From NCBI GenBank assembly GCA_949825025.1, contig OX463786.1, positions 15,647,309 through 15,711,308 on the forward strand: a stretch of 64,000 nt of DNA, read 5' to 3'. This DNA is from Siphlonurus alternatus (taxonomy: Eukaryota > Arthropoda > Insecta > Ephemeroptera > Siphlonuridae). Position numbers and translations under genes: made by a program. Below are positions 45,629 through 58,627 of the stretch, piece by piece. Position 1 is the first letter of the stretch. Every line of letters starts with the position of its first letter. Under the pieces are notes generated by a model that saw only the letters and a program-made list of their open reading frames with translations, did no database searches and was not told the origin of the DNA.

Positions 45629-46072
45629 AAAATATAGTTGCACATTTATATAAAATTTTGCAATAAACAAACTGTACCTATTTCTTTGTACCATAGTAAA
45701 ATTTTATCATGAGCATGTCTACTAGTAAATGAATCTTATTTAAATATTAGAAACATAAAATCACATAACAACAAATGAAATTATGTTACAAAAGTGGAGC
45801 TCTAAAACAAAGAGTTAACCATACCATTATTTGTAAACAAATATATTATTATTTTAAAAAATTGTGACGTGTTGTTGACCACATTGTTAAAACGTTAAAA
45901 TTACGTTTGTATTTTACCCCTTTTTTATACCGCTCTTACATCCCTATAGTATACTTTCATCCCCTAATGCTTATACTACATCCCTATATATAAAAATAAA
46001 TATACATCAGTTACATCACTAACGATTGCAGATAAAATAAAGTTAAATTCACCATCAAGACTATGACATAAT

Positions 46073-46160
46073 GGGCTCAATTTATCCACGTTTGTTACTA
46101 ATCACGGTTATTTTTTATGGGCTGACGCTAACCGTGATTTTTTTAAAAAAACTGCAGATT
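46073..46160 (+). mobile_element. MITE with GGGCTCGATTC ends, copy 2 (partial)
   Basis: GGGCTCAATTTATCCACGTT and TGGGCTGACGCTAACCGTGA match the left half of the family, with the inner part shortened and the right end lost in an A/T run. Confidence 0.55.
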
Positions 46161-46201
46161 ATATTCTTTTTTAATTCTATTATAAAATGTAAAATATATA
46201 C

Positions 46202-46494
46202 CATATCGACCTCAAAATTTTTTATTTAAAAATGGATAGAGGGTGCAAAGTTATGCCACTCTCTGCCACTCTGTTTTTTTTTTTTTTTTTTTTTTTTTTA
46301 GCGAGGTCGGATTTGAACCCATGCCCTTTTTGTCTTTTATTAAGATATTAAGACAGACGTCAAGAGGTGCCACTCTCTCTGTACTTGCAATAATTTTTAA
46401 AAAATAGTTCCCGGAATCTAAAAAGTTTAAAAAAAAAAATAGAGTAGCAATAACTTTGCACCCTCTATCCATTTCTGAAATAAAATTTTTTGAT
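46202..46494. mobile_element. PAL1 palindromic MITE, copy 5, interrupted
   Basis: Left arm ATGGATAGAGGGTGCAAAG and right arm CTTTGCACCCTCTATCCATT are present, but the central arms and loop are replaced by a poly-T-tailed insertion (46274-46368). Confidence 0.8.
46274..46368 (-). mobile_element. tRNA-like retrocopy with poly(A) tail inside PAL1
   Basis: On the minus strand a segment of about 70 bp ends GGGTTCAAATCCGACCTCGCTA and runs into A26. GGTTCAAATCC is a good B box and the 3' part resembles the T arm and acceptor of a tRNA. The 5' half is degenerate. GCCACTCT at 46265-46272 and 46369-46376 looks like the target duplication. The features point to LINE-mediated retrotransposition of a tRNA or a short SINE. 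Confidence 0.65.
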
Positions 46495-49330
46495 TGAATC
46501 TTCATTTGTGTAAATTACTGCTAAAGAAATTTAATGGTAATCTAATTTTACGGCAGATGGACAAAATGTGCCAATAATTTCAATCGGAAAACAATTTGTT
46601 GAAATTTATGAATAAAATAACCTGCCCAAGTGGTTATCTGCCTGGTTCGTGACTCGTGACAAATCTGCAAGTATAAATTTAATGAACACCCCTCTTTTAA
46701 CGTAAACCTCTATAAAGCAAATTAAGTGTCCCTGTGGATTTAATTATAAAAAAGTTCAAACATATATATTATTATATAAGATTTAATTGTGTAATGATAG
46801 CCACTGTCTAAAAATAAGACAGTAAAAATAAGTATGAAGAATAAAGAAAATTGTAGATACTTTTTTCGTGTAATAGAATTGTTAAATGAAAAAAAAAGTA
46901 AAATTTATTAATATCATTTTGATTATATCTTTTAACAAATTATTCGTAAAGATCAAATTAAGATAAAAATCAATTACATATAAAGATCATTTTCTTATCT
47001 TATTTCTCATTATAATAACCACTAAAAACAATTTCATTTTGATCCTTCCATACAATTTGAAGTATATAATTTAATTTTATAACAATGGCCGTTACTATAT
47101 AATATGTATGTGACCACAAATATTCCTATTATCCTGGCCACATTGATGCTGCAAACGTGTGTTGACCGCACTTTATATAAAAAAATAAGTACGTCAAATA
47201 CGTCATTCGTAAACGTAATTAATTGGAATATGTATAGAATGTTGTTTATAATCTAAATAGGAATTCTTATATATATTATTATATGGTTGTAATTTAAATT
47301 TAATTAGAATGTAATATAGTGTTAACTAGAAATTTAGATATTACACACAATACATTGTAATATAGTAAGGTGCATGAAGATATGTTAAGTCCGTAATTTG
47401 CAAAATTGAATTCTATAATTATAAAAAATAACATCAATATTATAAAAATTAAATTACTTTTATATAGATTCTTAGTTGTTCTAATATCTGGTTTAAGGGA
47501 ATAAATATAAATATTTTTAAGCAAATAACGTGATATAAATCTGCCCAATTTACGAATACATTTTCAAATAATTTATGTATATATTATGCAAATAAAAAAA
47601 ACTAAAAATAAGTAAATTAGAATGGAATAGGTTTTTTATTTAGCAAAACAGCTAATACAAACATTTCATACATGTAAAATTGCAATTAAATATATTAAAT
47701 TTATTCCCTGAGAATGATAAAATATCTTCTTAGTATTTTATTTTGTTATTTATATAATATTACATTTTAATATTAATAAAATATAACATAGAATTTAATT
47801 TTATTAAATTTCAACAAAAAATGTAATTTCAGCCTTTATTTTGTAATAATTATTTGCAATAACCTGTAGTTTTGCTTATATTATAATCACACAATTTATC
47901 CTGAGGTTGAAATAATACTGAAATACTTAAAAAGCAAGTGTTTAAAATTAACCAACAGAGCATTCTGAAGTATTATTATAATAAAACTGCAATGAATCCA
48001 CCAAGAAAATGGTATACATGTATGTACATCATAACAGTTTAGTTTTGGAACCGAAGATTTTTTTTTTTTTTAATAATGTGCGTTATGGCTATAATAACTG
48101 AATGCAGTGAAGTTAATTTTCTTTCTTAAAAAAATCATACAACTAAAAGAGTTGTAAATTTCACTTTATTGTACAGCATTTTAGGAAGAAAATATATAAA
48201 TCAATCGATTTCAATATCCTGCATTAATAAAAATAACATTAAAAGTCATTCTCTACATCACAATATAGTTATTTTTGGAGCAAGTATATAATATATCTGC
48301 AGTTTAAAATAGACCATAATGCAAATGTCTGTGACCCAGCAATGTACAATAGAATGCAGTATATATATATAGTAGCGGTCAGTATGTTGGTATTACATGA
48401 CTATATTATAATATACATAGCAAGCTTTTTAGTATCCCTTTTCTTTTTTTTTTTATGTTTTAAAATATATGTCTAAAATACTCATAGAGTTTGTTGAACA
48501 TGTAGTAGAGTTCACTAGACCGTATTTAGTTTTTACTTTTGTCATAATATGCTAAAATATTATACAGTTGAGACTTCATCCTCATGGTCAATATGATTTA
48601 TTACATTAAAATATCATAATATATAAAAAATATGTATTATTAAATTTATATATTTTAAAGAGGATATTCGGTATGTTTATATAATATGTGACCTTATTTC
48701 ATATTCTTATCATAGAGAATTACTAACAGTTAGACAAGCATGCATCAATATTATGGGAAAATATTTATGCTTCTGAAGATTTTGGGTTATTATTGCCCTG
48801 ATTTAAAATTAGTTAATAATGATACCTAATAATATCTTAGATGTATAGATAGCACATAGTAGCAAAAATACTGTGTAATATAATACAATCCTGCTGGGGA
48901 AAGTTATCAGTAATTAAAATAATCAATTAAGGGGGCATACATGAATAAAATTGTTAATTGATCCAAAACATTCACCATTGGAAGGCACCTTTTTATGCTT
49001 AATCGTATTCAGAATAAAAAAATATCAACAATATTTTTAAAAAAACAATAATATTTTTGAAAAAAAAAATTATTTTTACAAAATTGTCCTCCCTTTCCTT
49101 GACAGTAAAATTTACTATTTCATTCCAGATGCATAAATTATACTCATCACACCATTTAAATAAAAATAAAGTGCGTTTAAAAAAAAAACATGTAACTTTT
49201 ACTTATATTTATTTTTTTTAACCCTTAAAAATATATATACACAACAATTCAAGTTTATTTCTGTTTTTATTTTATTTTTTTTATATTTCTTTTTCTTGTC
49301 TTTCGTATGTGTATAAAAGTCTACCAAAAA
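46495..49330. other. AT-rich intergenic DNA
   Basis: No gene, RNA or repeat family supported. Confidence 0.55.
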
Positions 49331-49347
49331 GAGAGAGAGAGAGTGAG

Positions 49348-49420
<73 letters not shown>
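49331..49420. repeat. (GA)n microsatellite
   Basis: About 90 bp of GA dinucleotides with a GTGAGAAT interruption near the left end. Confidence 0.95.
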
Positions 49421-49422
<2 letters not shown>

Positions 49423-52400
49423 TTTTGGCACAGTATAGCAGAGGGCTGTCATAAGTAAGATTTAAGACGACTCTTAACTCCCAATGTATATATCCCCTAC
49501 ACTCTTACTCACACTTGCTCAAACAGCTCAACTATATACGACTAGACCATCTAACAAATATAGAAACTCAAAAATATAATATTTTTATAAATAAAATAGA
49601 AAGCAGATGTATAACAGAATAATTTATATACGTATTATAATTTTTATTATTTAGCTGCAGAATTTTATTTATGAAAAACAAGAGTGTTTTCAAAACAAAA
49701 ACAAAAAAAAAAGCTATATTTTATGATGATTTAAAACAGCCAATGATGACAAAAGTACTCAGTACAATGGAAATAAATATTTAAATTGTCAGCACTTGTT
49801 TTTTTGTATGATTATATAAATAAATAACAATAATAAAATTTATTTCGGTCTTTCTCTCTTTAACCCCCCCCCCCCTTTCTCCAAATATATAGTAAAACAA
49901 CTGCAGAAAATAACTATAAAAACAAGACAGTGAAACGGATATCCGGGTAAGAAAAAAAAATCCCATGTTTTGAGTCAAATAAAAATATCAAAAGACGAAA
50001 AAAAGAAGAGGATAAAACAGTAGGAGTTAGACTTATTTTTTTTTACAGATGAAAAATAAAGCTATATATCGTACTGGAAGACTATACTTGTAAGTAGGAA
50101 ATAATATATTATTTCAATGACATTATATAAGAAATATTGCAATTAGTTACTTAGCTATGATTTCACTTATAATATGTCATAGATAGAAAAGAATTGAAAG
50201 CAATAATAAATAATAATATTGCTTTATATTTTTACCAACTATAAATGTATACCATAAATTTTGGAATAAACCTTAAGTGCATTTCAATTCATTGTCAATA
50301 TGTTTTGTTCAATGATATGTAGCTATTGTTTCTATAAGAACAATAAGGGAGTTTACTTGATTTTATAAAATTTCGTAAAAACATTTATTTTAATAGTAAA
50401 TGCCTCGATTCATCATCAATTAATTGACTCGAAGCAAGACAATTCAAATGTTGAGTTCCTTGATTTCTTAAAATGTGGGTAAAATTACATCCATGAAATA
50501 AATTGCATGAAATTTATTTTGATAATAATTAATTGTAATAAAATATTAAAATAAAATTAAATTCGTATGTCAATTTTTCCACAGTTATGAAAAATAAAAT
50601 ACAGAATTAATGTTGTTTTTTAAGTTAAATTTTTTTTATTTTAACATATTTTAAATTTGTCATACATTTCTATGGTTAAAAAAAAAAAAGGACTATCCAA
50701 TTGTATATATATAGGACGTAGCTATCAGAAAGCTAGACAATTTATGTATAATATATACTTTCTCATTTCCCTGTATGCTATCTCAGCCAGCCTCAATTTT
50801 GCAACCCACTTTAACTCTGCTTGCTTTTTTTTTTTTCATCCCTTATCCTTAGGGAAACTTTTTCTCTCTAACCAAAACCGCGCGCCGCAACTGTCCAAAA
50901 CTTGGTCACTGCAACGTCAACGGTAGAATTGACTGAGAAACACTACAAGAGTGTTTTTCTTGGCTCTCTTTTTTTTTTTTCTCCATGTAGTAAATATAAA
51001 TGAGGTAAAGTCATTTATGTACTCGCAACATACACTACTTTATTTGTACTTTTTTTCATGAAGGAGTTTTACATTTTTGTGAGGGAAAGGAAGAAGGGGT
51101 TGTCTAGACGGTTTGTTTTTCTTCTTTCACACAAAATCTGTTTTTCTTGAATCTGTAGCTTGAGCAAATAAGGTTGAGTTGTTTGAAGGTGTACATTCAT
51201 CATAAAAACACTACTTTATGCATCTAAAATTACATCAAGAAAAGAAACAACAAACTTGGAATTTATTAGTATAAAAACATTGAGAAATTTGGTAACATTC
51301 TGACTATCTTAAAGTGTACTGAAAAAGCAACTGTAAAGTAAGAAGTTTATTATGATATTTTTACTTATATTATATCAAAAATTTCTAAAATTGACACGTA
51401 GAAATTAGCTAAGGGAATCGCTATAACTTAATTTTAGACGGTCGTTATTAAATTCATGTCGAAGATATTTCTGAATAATACCTGTGGAATGAATTAAACA
51501 ATTGCATTGCATTACATATTTACAGAAGAACTTGCAACCTCCGCGATTGTCTTATTTTGTCGTCGCTCGTTCACGTCTCCAAAGTTTCGGTGCAGTTCTA
51601 TGTAAAACGAATACCATTGAAGACATTCAAGACGTAAAAAAAAACTGCAGTATACACTTTGCAAATATTAAAAAAAAAATGTTTTCAGCTTCCATTTTCA
51701 AAATTTCGGGAAACCATCATACTAAAAATGGAAACTTCGGAAATCAGTATTTTTGGCTATAATAGATTTACCTTCTAGCTATATATTATAATTTTATGTA
51801 TTTCTTAAACCAATAAACAACTATTATTAAAGAATTTATTTTATATAACATATTTGCATTTTATTCTTATAAATAATACTTTCTATCCACACAGTCTGTA
51901 TTACTCTTGCCTAGTACAAAATTTACTTTTTAATCTAATGGTGCAATGGCACCCACCCTTGATTATGTACAATAAAATATTAATTTCTGATCCGTCTATT
52001 TTTTTAACATTGCCTGATCGAACTATTTGAATGGAGTGTACAGAATATATTGCAAAAAAATACAAATTTTACTATTTCTTCTTTCTGTTAATGAGTGGGC
52101 TATTCAGTTCTATCATACCTTATATTTTTGTAATACCCATGATATTAACTGGACTACGAAGCTACAGTTTTACGAATCACCGCTCTCTCTTCTTGACTAT
52201 ATACACTACTTGTAGCAGGGTTAGAACAAAACTCATTGATCGCAAAGTATTGTTACTCAAGTCACATACATGCTCCTCTCTTCTCTTTTTTTTTATTCTC
52301 CTGCTTTCTCCTCCAGCAGTAGCAATATTTAACCCATGATTATTCCCCCTAACATTCAACTCGATTTGTAAGCTCCGCCAACTTTAGGAAGAACAATTGA

Positions 52401-52520
52401 TTAAACAATTCAATTTCACAAATGTTAACTAGATCTTTTTTATTTTACTTTTTTTCCCCTCCTTTATTTTAGTTTAACGCTTTTAGAAATTATCATTGGT
52501 ATGTGGTTTTATATTTTACG

Positions 52521-52522
<2 letters not shown>
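49421..52522. other. AT-rich intergenic DNA
   Basis: Less AT-rich patches occur at 50860-50940 (CGCGCGCCGC) and 51530-51610. Neither contains a recognisable exon, RNA or repeat. Confidence 0.5.

Positions 52523-52587
<65 letters not shown>
52523..52587. repeat. (TA)n microsatellite
   Basis: About 65 bp of alternating TA. Confidence 0.95.
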
Positions 52588-52593
<6 letters not shown>

Positions 52594-52689
52594 TCTTTTT
52601 GTTGTTATTTCTTTATTTTAAGATTTTTTGAGGATGAGACCAATACGGTAAGTAGAGAACCCTGCAATGGTAAAATATCAAACTTTACG

Positions 52690-52878
52690 TGTTCAAACGA
52701 GGATTGTTGAATATTATTAATATTGTAAATGCTCTATATGACATTAGCCACAGCATAACTTTACTGAATACCATAATTAGTTGTCACATACCTTCAAACA
52801 AAATTAAAAAAAAATATGAACTTAAACAATTAATGTTGTATAATTCTTTTAATGCTATATGCATTGCCATATCCATTT
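52690..52878 (+). repeat. dispersed repeat R2, copy 1
   Basis: From ACGTG..CGAGGATTGTTGAATATT to GCATTGCCATATCC it aligns with 62670-62892, including TAGCCACAGCATAA and ACCATAATTAGTTGTCA. Diverged, non-coding. Type unknown. Confidence 0.7.
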
Positions 52879-52951
52879 AAAAAAAACTCAAATTTCTGTA
52901 CACAGAGCTTTCGTTCCTTTATATTTTTAGTTTATTCTGCATTGCATCATA

Positions 52952-53222
52952 GAGGCTTCAAGTCAGCTGATTTTGCGGTATTCCCACCGTCCCATCCAAA
53001 CCTATGTAAAAAAAACTCGAAATCGCCTTTTTTTGGCATTAAAGAAATTTTTTAGAGGAAATTAATTTCTTGATTCATTATCAGAAGACCTCTAAATGGG
53101 GGGGGTAGGAGATTGTTTCAAATTAATAGATTTAATAGTTACTGAGAAAAAAAAAATCAAATTTTGTAACATGGTGGCTTATGGAGAAAATTTTCCCGCC
53201 GGGGAACACTATAAGAAGCCTC
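52952..53222. mobile_element. GAGGCTTCAAGT MITE, copy 4
   Basis: GAGGCTTCAAGTCAGCTGAT to AAGAAGCCTC, with TA at both edges. The interior carries GTATTCCCACCGTCCCATCC and a G7 run. The reading frame within is not protein-like. Confidence 0.85.
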
Positions 53223-55162
53223 TATTATTTGTTGAAGAAGCAGCTCCAAGAAATATGGCAAATATCTATAATTTTGGGAGAGATATAGTAAGAATTCTAC
53301 TGACTTTTAAGTTTTAATAATGAGGTATGTATATATAATTATTGTATATTAGGTTCATTTTAAAATTTCCAAACAAATTGTACAAAATAGACTTGAAGGA
53401 CTGTGTAGTATTTTACATCGACATTTTTCAAAGTATCAAAATGTTGATTTTTGTAAATATATTTAAACATCCCATAAATAGACTTCCAGTAGTTTTAGTA
53501 AAATTGTTTCAATACTTGAATTAGTTATCGAAATTAATTAATTGGAAATTAAGTTTTAAAAATCAACCAAAGTTCAACTACTTAAAAGTATCTCCATGCT
53601 CTATAGATTGGTGGATATGAATCTTACTATTCATAAGAAAATCGTTTTTGTGTCAGTTATAATTTTTTGTTAGCTTTGTTTAACTTCGCTAATTGTTAAC
53701 TATATTAACGTGAAAGTGACGTCAAGTTGTGCTATTTTAGACCAAATATTTGCAGAGATCAGTTTTAAATCGGACCTGTATTCTATATTTCTATTTGTAT
53801 CATATAAAAAATAAATTCAAATGTTCAATTTGTTTAAATAATTATTTCAAAGATAAAATTTGTGATTAAGAATGTAATTGTTTCCGCAATACCTTGTGAT
53901 TATAACTTTCCGATACATTTTCAATTACTTTTTATAATATATAATTTTGAAAGACAATATTATGTTTAATTCCACACAAATAATTTCGTGTCTCCGAGGG
54001 TTAAGGGATGGATGTTTGAGCGCTAGGAAGGGGCGTTGTTCTCCAACCCTTGAAATTTTCTTCTCTCGCGTCGCCGCAATCCCGCCCCTAAATATCCGGC
54101 CCGCCCACCCCAAAATCAGCAAAGAAATTAGTAATTTACTATCTTTATATTACTACATGGTAAATAATTTATTGATATTTAATAACAAAAATATGGTGCT
54201 TCTTTTTTGTTTTAAATATATTTTAATCATACTATAATTGTTAAACATTCATAATTTCCAATTAACATACAAATTTATCAGAGTAGATGAAATATATTTA
54301 TTAATTAATATTAAAAAGAAATTAATATTAATTCTGATTTATACTACAAAATTATTCCTGAATCTCATCATAAAATGTTCGTAAAAATATTATTTGCTTA
54401 ATTTTTAATTTTGTTTAGTTGAAAACACAGAGTATTGAATAAGTTAACTGGCATAGAAATAATCAAATACACTAAAATACAATTGTTTCACTATTGCAAT
54501 ATCTTTATGTTGAAAAAAAAATGTTATTATGTTTTGCGTTTTACTTCTATTTTACGAATTTAGAACATAAGTTTTATGCATCATCCCATAAACCATAAAG
54601 ATTCAATGTCATGATTATTAAATAGGAAATAGGTCACCAAAGACCAAAGTTAATACTCAAAATGTGATGATATCAGGGATTATAAATTTATACATTACAG
54701 ATGATTCAAATTCTTGTGGAGAAAATGCTTTTATGACTAACTTATCGCAGTGATTGTTTTTAGTTCATTGTTGTTAACATAAACATTTCTGCAAATCGTA
54801 AAATACACTCATTGTTAATTCACGGCATGTAGAAAATATATCAACAAAAAACATAAAATTAATTATAATAGAACGACGTATTTATAAACATTATTCGAAG
54901 TTTAATACATCGTACAGCGTTTTTATTTAAAACATACCATTTAATAAGTTTTGAAATGGTATTCTGATGACATCAGTACACTTTTTTTAACTCTAAAAAT
55001 ACCCCAATTGGATATTTTAAAACTACGTAAATTTATTGTACAGTAGTCACCTTAGTAAATGTCCTTAACCAAGATATGACAATATTATGGATGTTGTTCA
55101 AATTTCAATTTATTAAGTAGAAATATTCCAAGGCGAAGAGCGTGCAACGCATTAATTGCATA
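53223..55162. other. intergenic DNA with a GC-rich islet
   Basis: 53990-54120 is conspicuously GC-rich (GGGGCGTTGTTCTCC, CTCTCGCGTCGCCGC, CCGGCCCGCCCACCCC) and open on both strands. I recognise no protein or repeat family. It could be an unrecognised MITE or a promoter fragment. The remainder is AT-rich. Confidence 0.45.
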
Positions 55163-55296
55163 TGTACACTCGCCACCTTGGAAATTTTACCACCTGCAGC
55201 CTTGTTAATCGCCAAACCCTGATATGTTATTCTTACGAGGCATGGTGATTATTAACAAGGCCGCAAAAGGAAAATTTTCAAGGCGGTGACTGTACA
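55163..55296. mobile_element. AACAAGGCTGCA MITE, copy 6 (best copy)
   Basis: TGTACACTCGCCACCTTGGA at the left and CAAGGCGGTGACTGTACA at the right are inverted ends. The inner GCAGCCTTGTTAATC and ATTAACAAGGCCGC also pair, so the 134-bp element folds nearly end to end. Five other copies lie in this window. Confidence 0.85.
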
Positions 55297-56356
55297 TTTA
55301 ATATTATACTTGTTGCTATGATCGAGTCTTCGTACGTATCTGAAATTTAATAACACTTTTGAGTTTCAAGGAACAAGTTGTGATCAGTAATATTAATGAT
55401 TAATAATATCAATTTAAATATCATACAATTATAAAAGTTGCATGCTGTTAGCTCTGACCCGTGTAATTAGCTAATTCATACTTGATTTCCTTATATATCA
55501 TAAGGTCGATTGAATTCAAAAATTTTACACTGATCGGAGTTTACAAAAAAACACAAACAAAATTATCATATATAATATACATTCAATTATAAAAAAAAGC
55601 ACAATAACATAAAATTTATAATCCTTACAGATAAGTAAAAATGATGGTACCTGACCTGAATGTTTAAAATACTTTTGTCCTTGGTTTAAATACATTTTAT
55701 ATTTTTCCCGCACAATTCTTTGTAATCAGATGACTGTAAAAAGGAGGTCAGAGTATTACAAAGTCAATTCATGGAGAACTAGTCTAAACATGCTGGAAGA
55801 TGGTGCAATAAAGAAACAGAAGATTCTTATCTAAATTAAATATCTACTGTCTCTTTTTATTGTCATGGATACTCTATTCCTAGACAAAAATTTTCCCTTT
55901 TTATTGTCTTTATGTATTTTATTATATATAAAATATATAATAAATTTATATTTTTTTAATGAAATGCAATATGTAAATAATACACTGCAGTATGATAATT
56001 TATAAATAAATGTATTTAAATTAAAGTTAAAAATGTAAATTAAAAGACAATTTCTAGTCAATTTAATAGAAAAATGTAAACAAATTTACATTTTATAATT
56101 GTGATATTGTGTTCTTAATTTGGCTTAATTTAAAAAAAAAAACATTTTTACAAATTTATGAAAAATAAAAAATATAATACATAACTATGTTTTTTTATAC
56201 ACATAAATATATTATAATTTTGCTTACGTTATAGCATAGATAAATCTATGCAAAGACCGTCCAAGACTTACAGCTGCTGTGAGAATTTCATATAAAAATA
56301 TGTACTGTACAGCGGGGCCGATGATTGACAGTGATATTTAAATACACATCATAATC
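55297..56356. other. AT-rich intergenic DNA
   Basis: Nothing supported. Confidence 0.5.
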
Positions 56357-56629
56357 GAGGCTTCAAGTCAGCTGATTTTGCGGTGTTCCCACCGTCCTAT
56401 TTAAACCTATGTAAAAAAAAAAAATAAACTCGAAATTGCTTTTTTAGCATTACAAAAATGTGTAGAGAAATATGAGCTCTTGATTCATTATCAGAAGACC
56501 CCTAAATGTGGGGGTAGGATATTTTTTTTCAAATTGATAGCTTTAATAATTACCGGGAAAAAATTCAAAATTTCTAACATGATGGCTAATCATGGAGAAA
56601 TTTTTCCCGACGTGGAACACTTGAAGCCT
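56357..56629. mobile_element. GAGGCTTCAAGT MITE, copy 5
   Basis: GAGGCTTCAAGTCAGCTGAT to CACTTGAAGCCT. The interior matches copies 1 and 4, including CCCTAAATGTGGGGGTAGGA. Confidence 0.85.
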
Positions 56630-57840
56630 AATTGGTTCTATTTGTCTACAATTTTCTTGTCCAGAGAATTCCAGTAATATTCGAACGCCTTGTATGATCT
56701 ATGACAATTACCATAAATTGAAAGTTCTATTTTTTTAACTCATTCGTCAATTTCAACACATTTCTTAACAAACTGCATAATCATTTTTCCTTTTCAAGTG
56801 AAAAAAAAAAAAAAAAAAAAGTTACATAAAAATCTCTTGTCCTAGTGCTAAGACGATCTATTGTTATGTAAATAAAATACACCATAAATATTATTTAGGT
56901 CAAACGTGGGAATAAAAAATGTAAACTATTTATACTGTATATAGGAAGGTCAGTATAGCTATAATCTTTGGTAACTCAAGTGCTACAGTAATATCAATTT
57001 AAATATCATAACCGGAAACCATTGAAAAATTAATGAAATTAAATAATTTGTGAATCAAATTGGTTTAGTTATAAATAAATACTTTAGGTAGAGAAGAAAT
57101 TAATAGAAATTGTCATAATTTTCAAAGAAAATTTCTACTTCCTGTTGTGTTTTTAATTTAATTAAAGTATTTATGTAGAGAGAGTGTGCTTGGAATAGAG
57201 TTGGACGGATAAGAGTCATATTTTGTTTCAATGTTGTCTTGGGATCTTGCGAGTTTTGTTTTTTTTTTAGAAGGGGTGGTAGAATAAAATAGAAGGGATG
57301 TTTTTAAGAAGGGTTATATAAAATAAAGAAGAATAAAACTACTGTGTGTATGAGTTTTAAACCATGATGTTTAGAAAATTTTAGGTTGTGTACGTTAATT
57401 TTACTTAAACTAATTTGATTTTTTACAAAAAATATAATTTTTGAATACCAATTTTTCACTGGATTAACCAAACGCTTCTCCTTTAGGTATTTTTTGTATT
57501 GACATGGCATAAAAAAGAGTTAACATTTACATATTTTTAAAAAACAAATTCCACTTTCTAATACGATTGCAAATTAATTATTATTATATCACTGTTATTA
57601 AATGTCCATAAGGTTAAGGTTATAGTTGAAAAGAATATCCAACTCAACCTTGTTGACTGTTCACATCTTGAGATTATGCTTTGTGAAATGTCCCCCAGCT
57701 AAAGAATGGTGAAAGTTTGTGGTATACTTTGTTGCTTTGAGTTTTGTATGTACTTAAATGTATCATTCAGTATACATAGCCATGACATCATCTGGATACG
57801 AAATATCATTTTTTTTTTTTAAGAAACAAGGACATGAGAG

Positions 57841-57844
<4 letters not shown>
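56630..57844. other. AT-rich intergenic DNA
   Basis: Nothing supported. Confidence 0.5.

Positions 57845-57928
<84 letters not shown>
57845..57928. repeat. (GA)n microsatellite
   Basis: About 84 bp of nearly pure GA. It accounts for the Arg-Glu and Ser-Leu reading frames on the two strands. Confidence 0.95.
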
Positions 57929-57931
<3 letters not shown>

Positions 57932-58099
57932 ATATCAGACAAAATAAAATGACAAGAATGTATACAGTTGCTTTCTTTTAAAACTGGTAAAACTGGGAGG
58001 GAATGCAAATAAACTTTCCATATAAATATAAAATTTTACTTGTTAATTCAAGGAACGCGTTTCCTCACATTTTAGAAAATAATCTGTACACTATTATTT

Positions 58100-58503
58100 A
58101 ATTTTTATTTATTTATTACAATGTTAGCTTACTACAGCATATTCTGCTATTGGTGTAAGCATTCAAACTTAACAACAGTATTAACAGTTGGAAGGATTGA
58201 TAGGAAAGGAGGCGGCTGTGGCCTTGTGTTAGGAACTGCCCCGGCATTTGCCTGGGAGTGACGATGGGAAACCACAGAAAACCATCATCGAGGCAGACGA
58301 TACCAAAGGGAACGACCTTCAGCACCTCCCGAATACAGGCAGTATAGTGGAAGAACATACATGCCATCTCTCGGGAACTTACCAGAACACGCTGCCATAC
58401 CTCAGCTCGAAGTGACGGAAAGTCACCTGAGCCAAGGCAGGAAGCGATCCTGGGTCTCCCGAACGATAGGCAGAGATCAAACCACTACGCTACGCTGCTC
58501 GGT
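58100..58503 (-). mobile_element. tRNA-derived SINE with arthropod-type domain and (AAAT) tail
   Basis: On the minus strand the head reads GTAGCGTAGTGGTTTGATCT (A-box-like) and CCCAGGATCGCTTCCTGCC (weak B-box-like). The body has GATGATGGTTTTCTGTGGTT, then CCAGGCAAATGCCGGGGCAG and GGCCACAGCCGCCTCC. I recognise this as close to a domain shared by many arthropod SINEs. The tail is TTGTAATAAATAAATAAA, like the LINE tail at 31203, so it is possibly mobilised by a LINE with that kind of 3' end. About 400 bp. The reading frames over it are not genes. Confidence 0.75.
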
Positions 58504-58519
58504 AATTTTCAAATGTACT

Positions 58520-58627
58520 GGGGGAGATTCACGAAAGAATTATCCAGAAAGTTATCCTTATTTCTCACTAACCGTGATTAGCGCCAGCCTAATTCAATGA
58601 CACTAAACGTGATGAGAAACACGCCCC
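58520..58627 (-). mobile_element. MITE with GGGCTCGATTC ends, copy 3
   Basis: Reverse-complement relative of 45498-45628. GGGGAGATTCACGAAAGAATT, GGTTAGTG-type core motifs and the CCTAATTCAATGACACTAAA block are shared. It lies 16 bp from the head of the SINE. Confidence 0.75.

Noticed and set aside
46300..46368. Functional tRNA gene
   Set aside because: The T arm has mismatches, the 5' half is degenerate and a poly(A) tail with target duplication follows, so it is a retrocopy.
57758..58008. Arg-Glu and Ser-Leu repeat proteins
   Set aside because: They are translations of the (GA)n array, as are those at 1669, 2701 and 11189-11503.
58116..58600. Two 79-83-codon frames with ordinary residue composition
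   Set aside because: They lie within the SINE and the adjoining MITE. Their composition reflects the GC-richer repeat body.
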